From an uncultured Eubacteriales bacterium (GTDB lineage Bacteria > Bacillota_A > Clostridia > Christensenellales > Aristaeellaceae), in contig CACYNZ010000179.1 in assembly GCA_902775835.1 (NCBI GenBank), positions 1 to 7,712 of the forward strand: a DNA stretch of 7,712 nucleotides, read 5' to 3'. This document shows positions 1 to 7,300 of the stretch, in pieces. Numbering within the stretch: position 1 is the stretch's first letter; every line of letters begins with the position of its first letter. The notes under the pieces were generated by a model. That model saw only the letters and a program-made list of their open reading frames with translations. It searched no databases and had not been told where the DNA came from. The position numbers and the translations under genes are program-made.

Positions 1-480
1 GTCATCTGTTGTCCTAACAGTGCGTAAATTGTAAAGCGTAACCCCTGCATCGCACATGCGGCAGTTTTGCGCAATCGAGCTGATGAACTTCGGAACGCTG
101 CACAGCTGATAATTCCTATTACGGTCTTCGGATGTATAGGAAGTTCTTGAAGCCAAAAACAGCTTCTCTTCTTTTATGAACAGAGTAGCTTCCACAGTCC
201 ACATTCTGCCTGCAACTTCTGAGTCTGCATGGACAACTTTAATGCAGTAAATTTTATGTCTAGTATTGAAGTAGATGTCAATGCTACGTGAAATTCCAGA
301 CCAGCTCCATATCTTTGGCTTAGGCGGGATCCAGTCATCTGGAAATTTTCTGATGATCCATGAGTGTATTATTGATTTGACATAATGGAACGTATTCATG
401 ACACTGTATCCATCATTCGGCAGGATTTCATAAATCCCCTGATACGAAGTATGGATATAGTTTTTATTAAAAGAGTTCAT
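1..480 (-). CDS. Unidentified protein, N-terminal 160 residues (3' end outside window)
   Basis: Reading leftwards from the ATG at 480, the frame stays open for 160 codons to base 1, so the gene is cut by the window edge. It begins MNSFNKNYIHTSYQGIYE and shows no signal peptide or membrane segment. It is rich in aromatic residues and has four cysteines near its visible end. The start is well supported: GGGAGGG at 488-494 sits 7 nt upstream. Only 14 nt separate it from the permease stop, so the two are probably co-transcribed. The position suggests the second importer permease, but the sequence is not a permease. Five 60-base stretches that I counted give about 39% GC, clearly lower than the transporter genes, and AGA and ATA codons are common. 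This hints at a foreign origin. I do not recognise the family. A basic/aromatic segment followed by a W-x-V-E-A strand pattern suggests an alpha/beta globular domain, nothing more specific. Confidence 0.8.
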   Translation of the reverse strand, partial: MNSFNKNYIHTSYQGIYEILPNDGYSVMNTFHYVKSIIHSWIIRKFPDDWIPPKPKIWSWSGISRSIDIYFNTRHKIYCIKVVHADSEVAGRMWTVEATLFIKEEKLFLASRTSYTSEDRNRNYQLCSVPKFISSIAQNCRMCDAGVTLYNLRTVRTTDD

Positions 481-487
481 TTTGCTT

Positions 488-494
488 CCCTCCC
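488..494 (-). promoter_or_regulatory. Ribosome binding site of the gene starting at 480
   Basis: GGGAGGG lies 7 nt before the ATG and directly abuts the TGA stop of the permease (495-497). This arrangement favours translational coupling and fixes the start at 480. Confidence 0.75.
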
Positions 495-1454
495 TCATAT
501 GAGCGTGTCTTCGCCCAGCCGGCTGGAAATGAAGTTTGCACCCACCAGCAGGACAATGGCGACGACGCTCTTGAACATGCCGGCTGCCGTGGCGACGCCG
601 ATGTTCAGTTTCTCTGTACCATACTGAAGCACGAAGATGTCGATGGTCCTTGACCAGTCGTCCACCAGTCCGCCGCCCAGCAGGTACTGGATCTCAAAGC
701 CGGCTTCCAGCAGATGTCCGATATTCATGATCAGCAGAATCACGAAGGTGGACTTGATGCCCGGAAGCGTGACATGCAGGATGCGCTGGAAGCGTCCCGC
801 ACCGTCAATGGATGCGGCTTCATAGAGACAGGGGTCAATGGCCGTCATGGCGGAAATATAGATAATGGTATTCCAGCCGACTTCCTTCCAGACATTGATG
901 ACGCCCACCAGCCACCAGAAATACTTGCCTTCGCCCAGCCAGAATACGGGTTCCTTCACCAGGCCCAGAGACAGCAGCATGCCGTTGACGGCACCGTTGC
1001 TGGCGAAAATGTTCTGCGCCATGCTGACAACGATAACCATGCTCAGGAAGTGGGGCAGGTAGGTGACGGTCTGCACGGTGCGCTTATAGGCGCGCTGCTT
1101 GACTTCGTTGAGCAGCACGGCAAGAAGGATGGAGGAGACGGTGCCAAAGACCAGGTTGATCAGGCTCATGGCCAGAGTGTTCCGGATGCTCTGAAAGAAG
1201 TCCGGGCGGCTGAACAGCCAACGGAAATTGTCCAGGCCGATCCACGGCGTGATGCCTTTTGCCACATTCTTTTTGTTGGTGAAGTCGCGGAAGGCATTGA
1301 TCCATCCCCACATGGGCACATAGTTGAACAGGAAAACATAGAGCAGCATGGGTACGGACATGGCCATGAGCTGCCACTGCTTTCCGAGCGTACGGAGCGT
1401 ACTGTGCTTCTTTCCATGGGAGAGGCCTGCCGCATTCTTTGTCATACTCGTCAT
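495..1454 (-). CDS. LplB-type carbohydrate ABC importer, permease subunit 1
   Basis: This 319-residue integral membrane protein forms one half of the channel of a type I sugar or oligosaccharide importer. About six membrane segments are visible, near residues 29-47, 92-115, 127-150, 180-200, 233-250 and 290-308. The cytoplasmic EAA loop that docks onto the ATPase is textbook: EAASIDGAGRFQRILHVTLP at 212-231. YLPHFLS (132-138) and the C-terminal SSRLGEDTLI are typical of the LplB branch of the family, and the length is normal, so the gene looks intact. The start at 1454 is set by AAGGAGG 9 nt upstream; the next Met, residue 4, would lie too far away. It sits downstream of the solute-binding protein gene, behind a terminator-like hairpin. 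The partner LplC/YtcP-type permease is not found next to it, and no ATPase is encoded here. The substrate cannot be read from the sequence. Confidence 0.95.
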   Translation of the reverse strand: MTSMTKNAAGLSHGKKHSTLRTLGKQWQLMAMSVPMLLYVFLFNYVPMWGWINAFRDFTNKKNVAKGITPWIGLDNFRWLFSRPDFFQSIRNTLAMSLINLVFGTVSSILLAVLLNEVKQRAYKRTVQTVTYLPHFLSMVIVVSMAQNIFASNGAVNGMLLSLGLVKEPVFWLGEGKYFWWLVGVINVWKEVGWNTIIYISAMTAIDPCLYEAASIDGAGRFQRILHVTLPGIKSTFVILLIMNIGHLLEAGFEIQYLLGGGLVDDWSRTIDIFVLQYGTEKLNIGVATAAGMFKSVVAIVLLVGANFISSRLGEDTLI

Positions 1455-1463
1455 ATCTTCAAG

Positions 1464-1470
1464 CCTCCTT
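1464..1470 (-). promoter_or_regulatory. Ribosome binding site of the permease, just after a terminator hairpin
   Basis: AAGGAGG stands 9 nt before the ATG at 1454. It begins only a few bases after the T-run of the hairpin at 1475-1509. Read-through transcripts therefore carry a strong hairpin directly in front of the permease ribosome binding site. Confidence 0.85.
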
Positions 1471-1474
1471 TGAG

Positions 1475-1509
1475 AAAAACCAGGGGAGTGAGACAGCTCA
1501 CTCCCCTGG
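1475..1509 (-). terminator. Intercistronic intrinsic terminator / attenuator
   Basis: Bases 1480-1492 (CCAGGGGAGTGAG) and 1497-1509 (CTCACTCCCCTGG) form a perfect 13-bp GC-rich stem with a 4-nt loop. On the minus strand the stem is followed at once by five T (1475-1479). The plus strand has no T-run, so the site acts leftward only. It lies between the solute-binding protein stop (1523) and the permease start (1454). The likely effect is partial termination and 3'-end protection of the upstream message, giving more binding protein than permease, a common ratio in importer operons (inference). The short T-run fits incomplete termination. Confidence 0.85.
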
Positions 1510-1522
1510 CCGGGTGATCAGA

Positions 1523-3190
1523 TCATTCACCGAGAACCTTCTGGACCTCAGCCAGCACAGCTTGCTGCATGTAATTACCGAACGCAGTGGCGGAAGGCGT
1601 GATTTCCTCGACGAAGGCATCCCACAGTCCGTCAAACTCGGCAGGATCGCACATGATCAGTTCAGGCAGGCGCTTGTCCTGGATGTTCAGGAAGTCAGTG
1701 TGCTCCACTTCCACAGGGTTGTAGTTGATCTGCCAGGCTTCGCCGTAGGGAGCCAGCTCGATGGGCGGGTTCACGAAATCGGCGAACTTGGAGAAGCCGT
1801 AGTGGGACAGGAAATCCTTGTCATAGTCGTTCATCAGACCGAGAACGATTTCAGGCTGGTTTGCGGGATCCCAGCAGTTGCCGGCATACTCGCCTTCCAG
1901 AATGTAGCCCTGCTTCTTGGGGCTGCTCTCGAAGAAGGCCAGAGCGCGGTTCTTCAGCTTCCAGGTGTTGTCGTTGCGCTGAGCATACTGCTCGTCGGTC
2001 ATCAGGAGACGGCCGTTTTCCACATAGTAATCTTCGCCTTCGATGCCCCAGTTGAAGATCAGCTGCCAGCGTTCAGACATCATTTCTTCCCACATGGCCA
2101 CGATGCGTTCCGGGCACTGGCAGTTCACGGAGATGCCGAAGCCGCGGCGGACATTGGGCAGGGAACCGTTCACATAGTGCTCTTCAATTTCCTTGCCGTC
2201 CACATACTCGGGATCATACACGAGACCCAGTGCGACGTAGGTGTTCTTGTCCATCTTGGCGTCCTTCAGGGCAGCGGTGGCGTTGCCGAAGTCCCAGGTC
2301 TGGTCGAACATGCCCAGGACGGTGCCGCTGGACAGGGCTGCGATGTACTGGTCATAGTTCATGACGAAGGTGTCGCGGCTGATGAGGCCCTTGTGGAATT
2401 CCTCATTCAGCTTCTTGTAATAGGGCTTTGCATAGGGCTTGTCGATGAACGTTTCGGTATGGTAATCGGGGGTGGAGACATCGATGAGCACTTCACCGTC
2501 GTTCGGACGGCCCATCAGGTGCTGCACGGGGTTGATCAGGCAGAAATGACGCCAGTCTTCGCAGAGGATGGAGAATCCGGTGTAGGGAGTGCCGTCCTCA
2601 TTGGTGGGATTTTCAGCCAGGAAGCGCTCGATCAGATCGAAGTACTCATTCAGAGTGTGGATCTGGGGATAGCCGGCCCAGGCCAGAACCTGCTTCTGCA
2701 CGAAGAAGGCAGGACCATTGACTTCGTTGACGATCTGGTCGCCGTCGGTCAGGCCGTAGTTGGGGATGATGTAGAGCACGTCATTGCCGTTCTCATCCTT
2801 CTCGATCAGACGGGCCTTCTGGGGCTCGATGTGTGCCCACAGCCGGGGGGTCTTTTCGGGGCTGATGTAGTCCAGCAGGTTGATCAGGGCGCCGCCGTCG
2901 ATGATCAGGTCAGCGCTGTTGCCGCCGTCGAACAGGTCCGGATAGTCCTGGCCGAAGATCTTCAGGCCCAGGGTTTCATCCAGGTTGCCTGCCAGGAATT
3001 CGAATTCGAACTTCACGCCGAACTCCTCTTCGATGAGCTTGTAGATCTTGTTGTCCTCAGCAGGCTGATCACCGGGATCGCCACGGAAGACGGTCAGAGT
3101 GATGGGATCCTGTGCACCTTCACCCAGTGCCATGGGCATCAGTGAAAGGATCATTGCAACTGCCAAAATCGTAGCCAACAGTTTCTTCAT
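1523..3190 (-). CDS. Extracellular solute-binding protein (family 1, LplA-like) of the carbohydrate importer
   Basis: This 555-residue exported protein captures a carbohydrate outside the cell and delivers it to the permease. It begins with a signal peptide: Lys2-Lys3, a hydrophobic core to about residue 19, and a likely signal peptidase I site A-L-G|E after residue 23. The mature start has the family pattern: TLTVFRGDPG, then DNKIYKLIEEEFGVKFEFEF and a YPDLF segment. Tyr, Trp and acidic residues are plentiful, as usual in sugar-binding clefts. The length matches LplA-type proteins. The start at 3190 is chosen because AAGGAGG lies 8 nt upstream and a signal peptide follows; the in-frame upstream ATG at 3286 lies about at the transcription start and its extra 32 residues are unlike a leader. 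Oddly, the signal region has no lipobox cysteine, so lipid anchoring is not expected. The substrate is unknown. Confidence 0.93.
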   Translation of the reverse strand: MKKLLATILAVAMILSLMPMALGEGAQDPITLTVFRGDPGDQPAEDNKIYKLIEEEFGVKFEFEFLAGNLDETLGLKIFGQDYPDLFDGGNSADLIIDGGALINLLDYISPEKTPRLWAHIEPQKARLIEKDENGNDVLYIIPNYGLTDGDQIVNEVNGPAFFVQKQVLAWAGYPQIHTLNEYFDLIERFLAENPTNEDGTPYTGFSILCEDWRHFCLINPVQHLMGRPNDGEVLIDVSTPDYHTETFIDKPYAKPYYKKLNEEFHKGLISRDTFVMNYDQYIAALSSGTVLGMFDQTWDFGNATAALKDAKMDKNTYVALGLVYDPEYVDGKEIEEHYVNGSLPNVRRGFGISVNCQCPERIVAMWEEMMSERWQLIFNWGIEGEDYYVENGRLLMTDEQYAQRNDNTWKLKNRALAFFESSPKKQGYILEGEYAGNCWDPANQPEIVLGLMNDYDKDFLSHYGFSKFADFVNPPIELAPYGEAWQINYNPVEVEHTDFLNIQDKRLPELIMCDPAEFDGLWDAFVEEITPSATAFGNYMQQAVLAEVQKVLGE

Positions 3191-3198
3191 GGAAACAT

Positions 3199-3205
3199 CC
3201 TCCTT
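3199..3205 (-). promoter_or_regulatory. Ribosome binding site fixing the binding-protein start
   Basis: AAGGAGG is 8 nt before the ATG at 3190. The competing upstream ATG at 3286 has no such site, so the signal-peptide start is preferred. Confidence 0.88.
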
Positions 3206-3215
3206 ATGAAGTTTT

Positions 3216-3294
3216 GAGCCATCATCGGGCTCGCTGACATTATTGTAAATGATCCAAAAATCGCAGGCAATGGGAAGCCCATTCACTCATTGCC
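3216..3294 (-). promoter_or_regulatory. Hairpin-forming 5' leader / possible operator of the importer operon
   Basis: Two inverted repeats lie between promoter and gene. GGCAATG (3266-3272) pairs with CATTGCC (3288-3294) across 15 nt and begins directly after the -10 box, at about the transcription start. GAGCC (3216-3220) pairs with GGCTC (3228-3232) across 7 nt, just before the ribosome binding site. The first could be a repressor operator or a stable 5' end of the transcript; the second is weak. No known riboswitch class was recognised. Confidence 0.45.
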
Positions 3295-3323
3295 ATATTA
3301 ATTCTCAAATTTTGTCATGTCAA
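3295..3323 (-). promoter_or_regulatory. Sigma-A promoter of the importer operon
   Basis: On the minus strand TTGACA (3318-3323) is separated by exactly 17 nt from TAATAT (3295-3300). That is a perfect -35 and a five-of-six -10 at ideal spacing. Transcription should begin near 3288, leaving a leader of about 100 nt before the ATG at 3190. No other promoter of comparable quality precedes the operon. Confidence 0.85.
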
Positions 3324-4137
3324 GTCACAAGGAACATCTCATAACAAACGAGAGACAAAAAATGCACTTACCCATGAAAAACACAGAAAATATCTGAAAA
3401 GGCCCAAAAGAAACCAGAACAGACAGAAATCAAACAGCGAATTTTCCATAGAATGTGGAGCAATTTAGAAAAAATATCAGAAATCAATGATGGATTGCTC
3501 AGCAATTGTTCAGTATGAATAGTGAGAAAAAACCGCATGAGATGGGCAGACTTGATTATATTTCTTCTCATTGATCTCAGGAAAAACGTATGCGAACTGC
3601 GTTATGAAAAATGGTATTCAATGATATGGTTCGAAAGGCGCGCTTTGTTCAAAGGGAACGCACGGATGGGAGAACCTGAGTAAATTGGTAAAGAAAAAAC
3701 TGAAGCTGCGCGGTAGGGCAGCGTTTTGAGAGACTACACCGGGGTGCAGGCGGCCTGGTAAAGCATTGAGCATACGAGGATGAAACTGTATGCAGTGCAG
3801 AGAATTCTGATTCTGTGACAAGAGAAGCATAAATTAGTTGTGCATTCAGCGTTGAAGTTGTGGGGCATAACTCAGCAATACTCGGAAAAGTAACATTTCT
3901 ATTTGGAAAACAGCTTGATGCGTTGGGTGTTTTATCTTCTGTAAGTTATTAAGTTCTGTATGGAGGGAAAATGATTTGGTAAATCTACGCCGTGACACAG
4001 AGGTGATTATTGGTAGCATGTAATAACAAATGTAAAGCTGTGTTCTTTATTATATGAAAGCAAAATCACGGGGTAAACTGTACCATATACATCGAAATTG
4101 TTTACAAATACGCATTATAAATAATCTCTTTTGGGAG
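3324..4137. other. AT-rich divergent intergenic region without a supported gene
   Basis: About 810 nt separate the two promoters. The only open frames are short minus-strand ones (67 codons at 3368-3571, 70 codons at 3618-3830). They lack convincing ribosome binding sites and family-like sequence. A 13-nt palindrome, ATTGCT-C-AGCAAT, lies at 3494-3506. A weak 5-bp hairpin at 3705-3722 is not a persuasive terminator. GGAGGG followed by ATG near 3970 leads to a stop after three codons. I see no tRNA, recognised riboswitch or transposon end. The region may hold unrecognised regulatory sites or an RNA gene, but nothing shows it. Confidence 0.6.
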
Positions 4138-4154
4138 TTTGCAAATATTGCAAA
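4138..4154. promoter_or_regulatory. Palindrome overlapping a -35 box, possible operator
   Basis: TTTGCAA (4138-4144) and TTGCAAA (4148-4154) are perfect inverted 7-mers separated by ATA. The right arm contains the proposed -35 hexamer of the surface-protein promoter. A dimeric repressor bound here would block polymerase. The arms are short and AT-rich, so chance is possible. Confidence 0.4.
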
Positions 4155-4175
4155 ACGATAACAAACCATTATAAT
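4148..4175 (+). promoter_or_regulatory. Probable promoter of the large surface-protein gene
   Basis: TTGCAA (4148-4153, four of six matches to TTGACA) is followed after 16 nt by a perfect TATAAT (4170-4175). Transcription would start near 4182 and give a leader of about 180 nt before the ATG at 4364. It is the best plus-strand candidate in the intergenic region. Confidence 0.6.
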
Positions 4176-4181
4176 TATAAA

Positions 4182-4363
4182 ATGCCATAGGTGTATCTGT
4201 TTGTTTTCATATGAGGAAGGTCAAGCCTGTGGATATGGGTATTTCTTTCTGCTGATGTAGTCCACACGTGCTATTTGGAAATCGTTGCGAGAAAGCGAAT
4301 GATTTCTAACTGCAGGGAACAGGAAAAGTGCATCAGGACGAGAACCGAAGAGATGAGAAAAAG
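4182..4363 (+). other. Long 5' leader of the surface-protein gene
   Basis: The leader is long for a simple promoter. It contains a 14-codon frame at 4211-4255 (starts MRKVKPVD, ends with TGA). Just before the main start there is a 4-codon frame at 4353-4367 (ATG AGA AAA AGA TGA), whose stop overlaps the main ATG. Either could be chance. No recognised riboswitch fold was found. Confidence 0.3.
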
Positions 4364-7300
4364 ATGAAGAATAGAAATTTGATTCCTGGGAAAAGGGACG
4401 GTAAGCGTCACGGTAACCGTGAAGCCAATGAATACCTGCGCAAGAGAAAGCTCAGGCATACCTGGGGCTGGATTTCTGCGTTTTTCGGCGTCGTGGTTGC
4501 CATTGCGATGTTTCAGTCTCTGAAAAAACCTGCCATTACTATGGAAGTCCAGACATGCCAGATGGAGGAGCATGTGCATACGGAAGCATGCTATGGATAT
4601 GATCACGAGGAAACCGTGCAGGAAACCATATCCGAACTGTATCTGGACTGTGCGTTTCAGCCGCATGTTCATACAGAGGATTGCCAGGATGGAAATGGCA
4701 GCCTGATCTGCGGATATGCGGAAGAATACATTCATGTTCATGATGATTTCTGCTATGTGGAGGACGAAAACGGGGAACGGCGGCTGGTCTGCGTGCTGAA
4801 CGAGCTTCCGGAACACGAACACACAGATGAGTGCTATACCCGGGTACTTGTGTGCGGACAGGAGGAAAATCCGGGGCATATTCATACGGATGAGTGCTAT
4901 ACAACTGAGTTTTTTCTGGATGAGGATCCTGTGTGTGGGCTGGAAGAAACGGACTGTCATGTACACAGCGAGGACTGCTATGCGGATGTGCTCGTATGCG
5001 AACTGGACCATGAGCATACCGACGCATGTTTTATAAAAATTCTGGAGTGCGGCATGGAGGAAGGTCAGAGCCATGTCCATACCCAGGAATGCTATCCGAG
5101 TATACGGAATCTTACTTGTGAACTGGAAGAAGCCGAAGGGCATGTGCATGATGATTCCTGCTGGGCAATGCTTCTGGACTGTCCTTGGGAGCATGTACAC
5201 ACCGAAGAGTGTTTTGACGAAAACGGACATGTGACTTGTGGGCATGTGGAAATTCTGCGGCATCAGCATACCGAGGAATGCTTCACGCCCAGAACAATCG
5301 TGGTGAAGGCTGGTCATGTGCACTCAGATACATGCGCAAAAGTGCTGATGTGCGGGAAAGAGGAACATGTGCATTCCAGTAGCTGCTTCTCTACAGTGGA
5401 GACAGTAAATTCCGAAAAGACTGCTGCAGAGGTATACGTATCCGATCAGGAAGTTATTGAGGAAAACATTGAAAATGACACAAGTGAACTGGAACAGCTG
5501 ACAGTTAACGAGATCGATGAAATCAGTGAATATGATCTGGTCCTGGAGACGGACGGCGAACAAATAGCAGATGATGGGACAGCAAATCTTCTTTTGGCAG
5601 ATGCCGTTTCTGAAGCTGGCGAAGCGGCGATTATACCGGATATTCTCGATGAGGAGTATATTCTGGTAGAAGAAGATCCCGACTGGGATGCTGCGTTTGT
5701 GGAGATGCAGGCTACGGATCATCAGGAAACAGCTTCTGGCAATAAAACAGAACATGGTCTGCGGAACGGTGAATCTTCAGAATTGCCGGATGAAAATGAG
5801 CTGAAAACAAAGGCAGAGGCATCGGAGGTCTCAGATGAAACATCTTTGAAATCCGACGAAGCCACCGTTGAAACCGATGACAATACCAGCAATGAAGCAG
5901 ACAATACAGACCAGAGTCTCATGGGGAGTAAACAGGCAGAAATATGGGTGGTTCCAGTTTGGGAAAACCGTCTTTTCGCTGTATTTGGACTGGATAATGA
6001 GCTGTCTGCGGACCGGATTCTTGAATCTGCAGATCGATCCGGAAATGAAATCGCTGAGCTCTGGACAGATTCCATTTCTCTGCAGGTACAGGATGATAAA
6101 GTGGTCTGCGTGTTTGCCTTCCGGACAGCGGTGATTCATATTCTGCTTGCTGACGGTACGGAGCTTCAGGTCGACTGCGCTTATGAAGAAACACCCCGTG
6201 AAGAAATCCAGAATGCATTTGCTTATGATCCTTATGAACTGGAAAATGGTGATGAAAAGGATTTAAGCGAAGAACCAGGCACACTGGCGCTGGCAGAGGA
6301 GATTGTGACTTCTGAAGAAAACGGTAATGAAGAGGAAGTAATCGAAACGCTGCTGGAAGAAGAAAACGGATTAACTGATGTTGAACAGGAAGCAGCAGAT
6401 GATGATTCTGAATCTGCTATTCTGAGTTCCGATGGGGAAGCAATCGAAACAGACGAAATGCCGGAGACGGATGATGCTGCAGACATTGAAGCTCTGGCCA
6501 GTGAGAAATCGGGAACAGAGCAGGAAGGACTGGCTGCAGATACTGAAGCGGGTCTGGCAACTGCTTCTGATCTTGAAGAAAGCATGCAGGGCGAAAATTA
6601 TGGAGTTGAGGAATCAAGCGAAGAAAGTCTGCAGGATGCCAGGGAATCGGCAGAAGAAGAATCGCTTCTTTCTGTTCATGAAATCAGCAGCACTGAAAAT
6701 AATGATGCACATGACTCGGACATTTTAGAAAAATCTGAAAAAGCAGGGACGCTGATTGACGCCCTGCTTGCCACGGATACAGATCTTATTGAAGAAGATG
6801 TTCAGGAAGTCAACAGCAGCGAAGATAGTGTTGTGGATGAGTGGACAGTTTCGCGGGAAGACGATGAAGCGTCGAAAGCCCAGGGGGACGCACTGCTTGC
6901 AACTGGTACAGATCTTACAGTAGAAGAGACTTCGGAAGAAGACATTGTTCTGGAAGGCAATGAAACAGAACTGGTGGAAGAACCATTGGATGAAGAAGTA
7001 ATGGCGGAAGCTGATCTTCTAGATGAAGCGTCGCTTACTTTTCAGGGGGAGGACTACCAAGTTGTTGTTTTTGGGGATGACGAAGCAGGAATCCCTGAAG
7101 GAAGCAGATTGGTTGTTTCAGAACTGACCGAAGCCGAAGCTGTAGAGGCGTACAAAGAAAAAATACTGGAAACCACCGGATATGGAACGGAGCAGATTTC
7201 CGTGCTTCGTCTTTTCGACTTGGAAATTCAGAATGAATATGGAGAAAAAATTGAACCGCTCAGCAAAGTTTCTGTTGTGATCAACATGAGTTCCGTGGCA

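Noticed and set aside
714..1517. 267-codon plus-strand frame opposite the permease
   Set aside because: The permease on the other strand has a full EAA motif and membrane segments; this frame has neither family signature nor start signal.
1439..3145. 568-codon plus-strand reading frame opposite the solute-binding protein
   Set aside because: It is a shadow of a GC-rich gene. It lacks a ribosome binding site, and its sequence is a low-complexity V/H/D/Q-rich mirror of the real product.
3191..3286. 32-residue N-terminal extension of the solute-binding protein from the ATG at 3286
   Set aside because: It would begin at about the transcription start without a ribosome binding site and would bury the signal peptide inside the protein.
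3368..3571. 67-codon minus-strand frame with hydrophobic stretches
   Set aside because: Only a GAG-like motif precedes the ATG, no family is recognisable, and the AT-rich context makes hydrophobic codons likely by chance.
3626..3638. GGTTCGAAA string resembling a tRNA T-loop
   Set aside because: The flanking bases do not pair into a 5-bp T-stem, and no acceptor, D or anticodon arms were found.
3690..3725. Possible intrinsic terminator around GCTGC/GCAGC
   Set aside because: The stem is only 5 bp, the T-run is short or displaced on either strand, and no gene ends nearby.
3618..3830. 70-codon minus-strand frame in the intergenic region
   Set aside because: No ribosome binding site precedes the ATG, and the composition (many P, S, F, H) is not protein-like.
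4271..5323. 350-codon minus-strand reading frame opposite the Cys/His array
   Set aside because: It is antisense to the well-supported surface protein. Its openness follows from the repeated codon pattern of the array, it has no recognisable family features, and shorter frames in the same area have the same origin.
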